Below the pieces are notes generated by a model. That model ran no database searches and was not told the origin of the DNA. It saw only the letters and a list, made by a program, of their open reading frames with translations. This document shows positions 1-5,063 of a stretch of 8,910 nucleotides of DNA, piece by piece. A program made the translations under genes and the position numbers. Each line of letters opens with the position of its first letter. Position 1 is the first letter of the stretch. The stretch comes from DASZMJ01 sp035551935 (lineage in GTDB: Bacteria > Planctomycetota > Planctomycetia > Isosphaerales > Isosphaeraceae): the NCBI GenBank assembly GCA_035551935.1, contig DASZMJ010000205.1:1-8910 (forward strand), given 5' to 3'.

Positions 1-130
1 GGCACAGGCGATGCTCCACGTCCGGGCTCTCTACCTCAACGACCAGTGGGAGGAGTTCCACGAGCACCGTGTGGAGAGGGAGCAAGCCCGACTGTACACG
101 AGACCTGCGGCATAGCGCTCAGCGGGTTAC
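1..130 (+). mobile_element. Right end of an insertion sequence inside a DUF1559 gene
   Basis: The window opens within a mobile element whose transposase ends at 115. The element boundary lies between 116 and about 131 (cgctcagcgggttacg), because from about 132 onward the minus strand reads a recognisable DUF1559 protein (residues C-F-G at 132-140). The terminal inverted repeat should lie in these bases, but its partner and the target-site duplication are to the left of the window, so the exact edge cannot be fixed. Confidence 0.5.
2..115 (+). CDS. Transposase, C-terminal end (partial, probably ISKra4-like)
   Basis: The 5' end lies outside the window. The frame starting at base 2 reads 37 codons, then TAG at 113-115. 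The peptide begins AQAMLHVRALYLNDQWEEF and ends REQARLYTRPAA. A 'LRALYLNDQWEEFHEHR...RLY' tail of this kind is, as far as I recall, typical of the extreme C-terminus of ISKra4-family transposases, which move an insertion sequence by cut-or-copy chemistry; the catalytic residues would be upstream, off the window. Support from context is stronger than from the peptide alone: the frame stops about 15 bp before sequence that codes for an intact DUF1559 protein on the other strand, as expected where an IS ends inside a gene. No promoter or start can be seen. The family assignment is tentative; that it is a transposase end is more likely than not. Confidence 0.55.
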   Translation, partial: AQAMLHVRALYLNDQWEEFHEHRVEREQARLYTRPAA

Positions 131-887
131 GCCCAAAACAGATGCCGGTGCCGAGGTTGGCGTTCGGGTCGAAGTCGGGGAGGACGTAGACCATCCCCAG
201 GCCGTCCCGCGACCGCGCGAGCGGTTGGCCGTCGCCCAGGACGGTCTCGGAGAAGATGGCGGTGTTGTTGGTGCCGTCGGAGATGTTGGCGAGGGTCAGC
301 GTGGAGCGGATCTGGCTGTCCCAGCCGGGGAAGTAGGCGGGGCCGTCGGGCACCCAGCCGTTGTAGCGGCGGTTGGCGCCGACGTTGTTCGGATAACTGC
401 TCGGGGCGCCGGCCGCCGGGCCGGGTGATGGGACGGCGACGGATCGGGGGTCGGAGGGACACAGGAAGACGGCGATGCGGGCGTTGCGGGCCGTCGCGTT
501 GGCGGGCTCGAAGCCGCCGCGGCTGTCCCAGGTCGGGTCGAGCTGGAAGTTGATCGAATCGACCAGCGGCGAGCCCTTCGCCCCGTCGAGGTCGCCCAGG
601 ATACGAACCTTCATCGACCAGGCGTTCTGCCGCGGGCCGATCCCGCTCCGTTGCAGGCCGCCGGGGTCGTCGTCGCGCGAGCCGGACGGGGGCAGGGTGT
701 CGAATGCGCTGATATAATTATGCATAGCCAGGCCGATGGACCGCAGGTTGTCCGCGCACCGCTGCCGCCGCGCCTCCTCGCCCGAGACCCCCATCAGCGG
801 CAGGATCAACGCCAGCGCAACCGCCACGATGCCGATCGCCACCATCGCGTCGATGACGCGGAACCCCCGGCGCCTTCGCGACTCCAT
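36..887 (-). pseudogene. DUF1559 prepilin-like protein, 3' end cut off by an insertion sequence
   Basis: DUF1559 proteins are a large planctomycete family with a type IV prepilin-like N-terminus; their role is mostly unknown, probably at the cell surface. From ATG 885-887 the protein has a basic lead (residues 2-7), G8-F9 as the expected prepilin peptidase site, a hydrophobic helix (about 11-31), then the family signatures NLRSIGLAMHNY (47-58), FLCPSDP (141-147) and ISDGTNNT (202-209). Recognisable sequence ends near residue 252 (G-T-G-I-C-F-G). The last ~31 residues are antisense IS sequence up to a TGA at 36-38, and the usual C-terminal block with a His...DG-type motif is missing. The start is supported by GGGAGG at 893-898, five bases upstream, and by a promoter at 937-965; the frame stays open much further upstream but without family resemblance. 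Odd: the prepilin +5 Glu is Asp (D13). A truncated product may still be made, but I read it as disrupted. Confidence 0.82.
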
Positions 888-892
888 CGCTC

Positions 893-898
893 CCTCCC
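893..898 (-). promoter_or_regulatory. Ribosome binding site deciding the DUF1559 start
   Basis: On the minus strand GGGAGG stands five bases before ATG 885-887. This fixes the start within a frame that is open for another 421 codons upstream. Confidence 0.65.
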
Positions 899-936
899 GC
901 GCGGTTCGCACGAGGACATGGCCCGATCTTCGGTCA

Positions 937-965
937 ATTGTAAGAGTTACCTGGCTTCGGGACAA
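937..965 (-). promoter_or_regulatory. Sigma70-type promoter for the DUF1559 gene
   Basis: Read on the minus strand: TTGTCC (965-960) as -35, a 17-base spacer, and TACAAT (942-937) as -10, a 5/6 match to TATAAT. Transcription would begin near 930, giving a leader of about 43 nt before the ATG at 887, with the RBS inside it. This is the best promoter in the window and lies in one of its few AT-richer patches. Confidence 0.6.
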
Positions 966-1012
966 GTCGCCGTTGACCGAGCCCCCGTACCCGCGAATCG
1001 AGGACAGGGCCC

Positions 1013-1042
1013 TTGCACTGACAACCGTCATGGATCGAAAAT
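1013..1042 (+). promoter_or_regulatory. Possible promoter of the hydrolase gene
   Basis: TTGCAC (1013-1018), an 18-base spacer and GAAAAT (1037-1042) are a modest sigma70-like match. A start near 1049 would leave a leader of about 37 nt before the GTG at 1086. With the minus-strand promoter at 937-965 it would make this a divergent promoter region. The match is weak; the call rests mostly on position. Confidence 0.3.
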
Positions 1043-1071
1043 CCCACCCATTCGGCCCAGTTTCACGGCCC

Positions 1072-1078
1072 GGGAGGG
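1072..1078 (+). promoter_or_regulatory. Ribosome binding site for the GTG start of the hydrolase
   Basis: GGGAGGG at 1072-1078 is seven bases upstream of GTG 1086-1088. The in-frame ATG at 918 would lie upstream of the likely promoter, so this site decides the start. Confidence 0.5.
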
Positions 1079-1085
1079 ACGAGAG

Positions 1086-2003
1086 GTGGCATCCCCGAGA
1101 CAAAGAGTCATCCGACCGGCAGGCGGGCGCGAGGCGGAGCAGAGGCGAGTCGGCCGACGGTGTCGGCCGACGGTGGGGGGCCTGGAGCGGCTGGAAGAGA
1201 GGGCGCTCTTGCACGCCGGGCCGGTCGCGCGGCATGTCGCGGCGGCCGTGAGGGCGCCCCAGAATCCGCCAACGGCGCAGGGACCGAGCCTCCAGCAGGC
1301 GTTGCTGGAGTCGTACGCGTCGCCGGGCGCGTTCTCGAGCGTGGTCGTCCAGACGCGCGACGCGGCGATCATCGTGCCGTCGGGCCTCGTGCCGGGACGC
1401 AATTACCCGCTCGTGGTCGCCTTCGCCTGGAACGGCAGCCCGGGCGTCCCGTTCGAGGTCTGGCGGACGCTGGCGGAGCAGAACCACTGGATCGTCTACG
1501 GCTCGAAGGATTATCAGAACGCCGTGTTGCGCGCGGGGGTGGCGCCGAGCGTGAACCTGGCCCGCGTGGTCAAGGCCCAGCTCGACGCGCTCGCCGGCGA
1601 GCTGCCGATCGACACGAGCCGGATCATCTTCACGGGCTACTCGGGGGGCGGCAATTACGCCGAGTTCATGAACCTGGTCTATCCGGGATACGCCGCCGCG
1701 GTCATCTCCAACTCGGGCCGGATCCCCAGCGAGCTCTTCCGCCGCAGGCCGACGCCCGGCTCCCTGAGCATGCCGACCGCGGCGGACTACGCCGGCTCGC
1801 GCCGGGAGGCCGTCCTCATCGCCAGCCCGGGCGACAACCCGTTCTACGGGGACTCGCTGGCGAACGTGCATACGTGGGAGTCGCTGGGCTGGGACACGCT
1901 CTTCGTGAGCATCCCCGGCGGGCACGTCCAGGCCTCGCCGGCCACGTACGACAGGATCATCGCGTGGATCACGTCGCAGCCGTCCTGGACGGCCGGCGCT
2001 TGA
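1086..2003 (+). CDS. Exported alpha/beta hydrolase (PHB-depolymerase/feruloyl-esterase type) with LEPR-XLL-like motif
   Basis: A 305-residue protein using GTG. It starts with a short basic stretch, then R-P-T-V-G-G-L-E-R-L-E-E-R-A-L-L (27-42), a variant of the LEPR-XLL motif found near the N-terminus of many planctomycete exported or surface proteins. The rest is an alpha/beta hydrolase fold: the strand and oxyanion loop VVAFAWNGSPG, the nucleophile elbow G-Y-S-G-G-G with Ser186, Asp250 in ASPGDNPFY, and His280 in IPGGHV. The order and spacing fit the single-domain esterase group that includes LpqC-like PHB depolymerases and CE1 feruloyl esterases; such enzymes cleave ester bonds in polyesters or acylated polysaccharides outside the cytoplasm. 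The substrate cannot be told from sequence. The in-frame ATG at 918 (361 residues) is an alternative start, but it adds no recognisable sequence and precedes the likely promoter. The gene is diverged from DUF1559 and followed by a repeat structure at 2051-2122. Confidence 0.82.
   Translation: MASPRQRVIRPAGGREAEQRRVGRRCRPTVGGLERLEERALLHAGPVARHVAAAVRAPQNPPTAQGPSLQQALLESYASPGAFSSVVVQTRDAAIIVPSGLVPGRNYPLVVAFAWNGSPGVPFEVWRTLAEQNHWIVYGSKDYQNAVLRAGVAPSVNLARVVKAQLDALAGELPIDTSRIIFTGYSGGGNYAEFMNLVYPGYAAAVISNSGRIPSELFRRRPTPGSLSMPTAADYAGSRREAVLIASPGDNPFYGDSLANVHTWESLGWDTLFVSIPGGHVQASPATYDRIIAWITSQPSWTAGA
1150..1175 (+). repeat. 13-bp perfect tandem duplication in the hydrolase signal region
   Basis: TCGGCCGACGGTG occurs twice head-to-tail (1150-1162 and 1163-1175). 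The unit is not a multiple of three, so the two copies are read in different frames (V-G-R-R-C, then R-P-T-V). It sits just before the codons of the LEPR-XLL-like motif. Confidence 0.85.
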
Positions 2004-2050
2004 CCCGGCGCCGGTTTCGAGCCGCCGGGGCCACCCGGCCCGGCGGTCCG

Positions 2051-2122
2051 CCCCGGTCCCAGGAGGGTTGGGGGGCGCGGAGCCGGCGCAGTGGACTTTG
2101 CAACCCTCCTGGCCCCGGTCCC
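2051..2122. repeat. Inverted repeat flanked by direct repeats (tiny MITE-like structure or hairpin)
   Basis: CCAGGAGGGTTG (2059-2070) and its exact reverse complement CAACCCTCCTGG (2101-2112) enclose 30 bp. Flush outside both arms is CCCCGGTC (2051-2058 and 2113-2120), and the identity continues as CC on both sides, so CCCCGGTCCC is repeated at 2051-2060 and 2113-2122. Terminal inverted repeats bordered by a direct repeat of this length are what transposition leaves behind. The element proper would be only 54 bp (2059-2112) and non-coding. The alternative reading is an RNA hairpin downstream of the hydrolase: pairing also extends outward by CCGG/CCGG after two mismatches (2053-2070 with 2101-2118). 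There is no T tract, so an intrinsic terminator is not indicated. Confidence 0.6.
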
Positions 2123-2124
2123 CC

Positions 2125-2153
2125 TTGGCTTGATGGCGCGAAGTTTGCAAAAT
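2125..2153 (+). promoter_or_regulatory. Possible promoter of the MMPL transporter gene
   Basis: TTGGCT (2125-2130), a 17-base spacer and CAAAAT (2148-2153) each match the sigma70 consensus at 4 of 6 positions. Start of transcription would be near 2160, leaving about 90 nt before ATG 2252. The palindrome TTTGCAAA (2144-2151) overlaps the -10, and a second TTTGCAA lies at 2097-2103; they could be a regulator's sites but this is speculation. Confidence 0.35.
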
Positions 2154-2232
2154 AGCGGCGTGTTGCGATGGGGCCGGCCCGGTCGTGCCGGCCGTCCGAG
2201 CGCGGGCGGCGCGGGGCCGGCGGGGCGATGGC

Positions 2233-2241
2233 GAGGAGGAG
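2233..2241 (+). promoter_or_regulatory. Ribosome binding site for the MMPL gene start
   Basis: GAGGAGGAG lies ten bases before ATG 2252-2254 and favours it over the in-frame ATGs at 2168 and 2228, whose added residues are basic, Gly/Arg-rich and unlike the family. Confidence 0.5.
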
Positions 2242-2251
2242 CCCGCCGACG

Positions 2252-5035
2252 ATGCCGTTCGATGCGATGCGATGGATCGTCTGCCGCTATCCGGGCCGGG
2301 TCGTGGCGGCCTGGTTGACGACGGCGGTGATCGTCGCCGTGCTGGCGCCGGACCTCTCGAGACTGGCGGCCGAGGGGCAGGCCAACCTGCTGCCGGCCGA
2401 CATCGAGAGCGCCCGCGCCGCCGGCTTCCTCCGCGAGGCCTGGCCCGACCAGTGGTACGCCTCGATGGCCGTCGCCGCGTTGCACCGGCAGGGGGGCCTG
2501 GACGCCGCCGACCGCGCCTTCGCCGCGCGGCTGGCGAAGCGGTTCGAGGCGACCGAGGGGCGGCCGAGGGCGATCTTACGGGTCCTCGGCCCCGATGCGC
2601 CGAAGGTCGTCGCCGACCGGCTCATCAGCGCCGATGGGACGCTCGAGATGGTCGCGGTGCCGCTGGAGACCTCATTCGTCAGCCCGGCCAGCGAGAAGGC
2701 CATCGCCTGGCTCCAGCAGGCCGCCGCCGCCGAGCCCGCGCCGGCCGGTCTGGAATTGCTCTGGACCGGCGACGCGGTCATCGGCCGCGACTACATGGCC
2801 GACGTCGACCGCTCGCTCGACTACGCGGCGATGGCCACGGTCTTCCTGCTCCTGCTCGTCCTGCTCGCCGTGTATCGGTCATTCTGGCTGGCGCTGGTGC
2901 CGCTCTTGACGATCGGCGTGTCCTTGATCATCTCGCGAGGGCTGCTGGCCTGGCTGATCCGGGGCACCCAGGCACTGGCGGCGCGGGGGGTGCTGCCGTC
3001 GGGGTGGGACGTCTCGCCGCTGGTGGAATTGTTCCTGGTGGTGATCCTCTTCGGCTGCGGGACGGACTTCTGCCTGTTCCTGTCGTGGCGGTTCGGCGAG
3101 CACTGGAACGCCTCGAATCCCGCCGGCGCGATGCGGGCCACGCTCAAGCGCGCCGCGGTGGCCATGCTGACCAGCGCCGGCACGGTCATCGCCGGGCTCT
3201 GCCTGATGGGCCTGACCCGGTTCAAGCTGTTCTCGAGCACCGGCCCGAGCGTCGCGCTGGGCCTGGCGCTCACGGTCGCCGCGACGTTGAGCCTGACGCC
3301 GGCGTTGCTCGTGCTGCTGGCGCGGTTCCGTCCCAGGGCGTTCGCCGGCCTGACGTCGCCGACGTCGGGCTTCTGGGACGCCGTCGGCCACAAGGTGCTG
3401 GCGCGGCCGATCCTGACCTGGGTGGCGACGTTGCTGGTGATGGTGCCGGCGGCGGTCCTGGGCTTCAGCACCAACTTCATCCAGGACACGATCAGCGAGA
3501 TGCCGCGGCAGACCCCGTCGGTCGAGGCCTTCCGGCTCGTCGGCGCGAAGTTCCGGCCGGGCGAGCTGTCGCCGTTGACGGTCGTGCTCAAGGCCGACGG
3601 CGACCTCCGGCAGTCGCGCGGCCTGGCCCTGATCGACGACGTGAGCCGGCACCTCCAGCACCAGCAGCACATCCTCGCCGAGGTCCGGTCGGCCACGCAG
3701 CCGTTGGGCAGCCCCGAGCCGTTCGAGCCGGCGCGCCTGGCGGCGCGGCTGGCGACCGTCGACGCCGGCTTCTCGAAGATGGCCGACGGCGCGCGGCAGC
3801 TCCGCGACGGCCTGAGCCAGGGCGCGGCCAAGCTCCGCCTGGCGATGATGATCGAGGAGCGCACCGGGCTGTCCTTGACCGGCGGGCTCCGCAAGGCCGA
3901 CAAGCCCGCCGCGGCCTCCGGCGCCACGCCCGACCCGGTCCTCCACGGCCTCCGCGACGTCTCCTCGGCCCTCTTCGGCGGCCTGACCGAAGCGGCCGCG
4001 CCGGCCGAGTCGGCCGCCGAGAAGCCGAAGCCCGAGGCGACGTCGCCCCAGGGCACGAAGTCGATCGACCCGCGCCAGGCGATGCTCGCCGAACTCGGCC
4101 GCGCCGCCGACGGCGCCGACCAGATCGCCAACGGGGCGGCCCGCGCCCACCGCGAGATCGCCTCGATCCTCAACGACCCCGTCGGCCGACGGGCCCTGGA
4201 CCGCCTGCTCATCACCCCCGAGACCATCCGCGAGCACCCCGACCTGCTCCGGAGTTTCGCCGCCTACATCTCGCCCGACCGCCGCCTCGCCCGCTTCGAC
4301 CTGGTGCAGGACGCCCGGATGAGCTCGGCCGAGGCGCTCGACGAGGTCGGCGTCCTCCGCCGCCGGCTCAACGAGTACCTCGGCGAGCTCCGCGACGACG
4401 AGCTCCACCCCCGCGCCCTGTTCACCGGCGCCAACGCCGAGTCGGCCGACATCCGCGCGTTGACCCGCCACGACCAGGTCCAGACCTGGATCATCGTCCC
4501 GACCGGCGTCTTCCTGGTCCTGCTGCTGGCCCTGCGCGACCCGCTCGCCTGCCTGAATCTTGTCTTGACGATGATCTTGACGTATGCCTTTGCCCTCGGC
4601 ATCACCCACCTCGTCTTCGTGTCGGCGATGGGGGCCGAGGGGCTGGACTGGAAGGTGCCGTACTTCCTGTTCGTGCTGCTGGTGGCCGTCGGGGTCGACT
4701 ACAACGTCTTCCTGATGGCCCGGTTGCAGGAGGAGTCGCGCGCGCTGGGCCTCCGCGCCGGGATCACCCGCGCCGTGGCGCAGACCGGCGGCCTGATCTC
4801 CTCGGCCGCGGCGATCACCGCGTGCAGCTTCGCCTCGTTCCTGTTCAGCCCGCTGGTCTCGATCCGCCAGCTCGGCTTCGCGCTGGTCGTCGGCATCGCG
4901 ATCGACGCCGCCCTGGTGCGCCCCGTGCTCGTCCCCTGCGGCCAGTGGCTCCTGAACCGCGGCCGCGACCGCCGCGCCAGCCCCCCGCCCCGCTCCTCCG
5001 CGACGCTCGCGACGATGGGGCGGGTGGCCGATTGA
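2252..5035 (+). CDS. MMPL/RND-family inner-membrane exporter
   Basis: A 927-residue membrane transporter of the MMPL branch of the RND superfamily, which exports lipids or other hydrophobic compounds using the proton gradient. It shows the two-half RND layout: TM1 about 17-34, a first periplasmic domain (35-190), TM2-TM6 (about 191-359), TM7 about 384-405, a second, longer periplasmic domain (406-743), then TM8-TM12 (about 744-897). The proton-relay Asp of TM4 is in G-C-G-T-D-F (D272) and that of TM10 in V-G-V-D-Y-N (D816-Y817); the usual Tyr after the first Asp is Phe273. The tail LVRPVLVPCGQWLL is the common family ending. The second periplasmic domain holds helical, partly heptad-like stretches (about 490-560 and 605-640) around an Ala/Pro/Lys/Glu-rich linker (about 548-602). 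Alternative starts at 2168 or 2228 would lengthen it to 955 or 935 residues. No adaptor or outer-membrane partner is nearby and the substrate is unknown. It is convergent with the kinase, stop to stop 28 bp apart. Confidence 0.88.
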   Translation: MPFDAMRWIVCRYPGRVVAAWLTTAVIVAVLAPDLSRLAAEGQANLLPADIESARAAGFLREAWPDQWYASMAVAALHRQGGLDAADRAFAARLAKRFEATEGRPRAILRVLGPDAPKVVADRLISADGTLEMVAVPLETSFVSPASEKAIAWLQQAAAAEPAPAGLELLWTGDAVIGRDYMADVDRSLDYAAMATVFLLLLVLLAVYRSFWLALVPLLTIGVSLIISRGLLAWLIRGTQALAARGVLPSGWDVSPLVELFLVVILFGCGTDFCLFLSWRFGEHWNASNPAGAMRATLKRAAVAMLTSAGTVIAGLCLMGLTRFKLFSSTGPSVALGLALTVAATLSLTPALLVLLARFRPRAFAGLTSPTSGFWDAVGHKVLARPILTWVATLLVMVPAAVLGFSTNFIQDTISEMPRQTPSVEAFRLVGAKFRPGELSPLTVVLKADGDLRQSRGLALIDDVSRHLQHQQHILAEVRSATQPLGSPEPFEPARLAARLATVDAGFSKMADGARQLRDGLSQGAAKLRLAMMIEERTGLSLTGGLRKADKPAAASGATPDPVLHGLRDVSSALFGGLTEAAAPAESAAEKPKPEATSPQGTKSIDPRQAMLAELGRAADGADQIANGAARAHREIASILNDPVGRRALDRLLITPETIREHPDLLRSFAAYISPDRRLARFDLVQDARMSSAEALDEVGVLRRRLNEYLGELRDDELHPRALFTGANAESADIRALTRHDQVQTWIIVPTGVFLVLLLALRDPLACLNLVLTMILTYAFALGITHLVFVSAMGAEGLDWKVPYFLFVLLVAVGVDYNVFLMARLQEESRALGLRAGITRAVAQTGGLISSAAAITACSFASFLFSPLVSIRQLGFALVVGIAIDAALVRPVLVPCGQWLLNRGRDRRASPPPRSSATLATMGRVAD

Positions 5036-5063
5036 TCCGTCGGCCCCGAGAATGACCGCGTGA

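Noticed and set aside
888..2150. Minus-strand open frame continuing 421 codons upstream of the DUF1559 ATG
   Set aside because: It is antisense to the hydrolase, rich in Arg/Gly/Pro, with no family resemblance. The promoter and RBS for DUF1559 lie inside it, which fits an ATG at 887.
2168..2251. Earlier in-frame ATG starts (2168, 2228) for the MMPL protein
   Set aside because: The added residues (MGPARSCRPSERGRRG...) do not resemble the family, and the GAGGAGGAG at 2233-2241 is well placed only for ATG 2252. Not fully excluded.
4558..4600. AT-richer patch with promoter-like TTGTCT / TATGCC inside the MMPL gene
   Set aside because: It encodes the hydrophobic TM9 (NLVLTMILTYAFALG); the -10 match is poor and no gene follows for it to serve.
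5026..5045. Hairpin GGCCGA / TCGGCC over the MMPL stop codon, between convergent genes
   Set aside because: Only six base pairs with an eight-base loop and no T tract; such stems are expected by chance at this GC content, so I do not call a terminator.
2185..5055. A 956-codon open frame overlapping the MMPL gene on the same strand
   Set aside because: Its product is Arg/Gly/Pro/Ala-rich low-complexity sequence, typical of a shifted frame over a GC-rich gene; the MMPL frame has clear TM segments and motifs.
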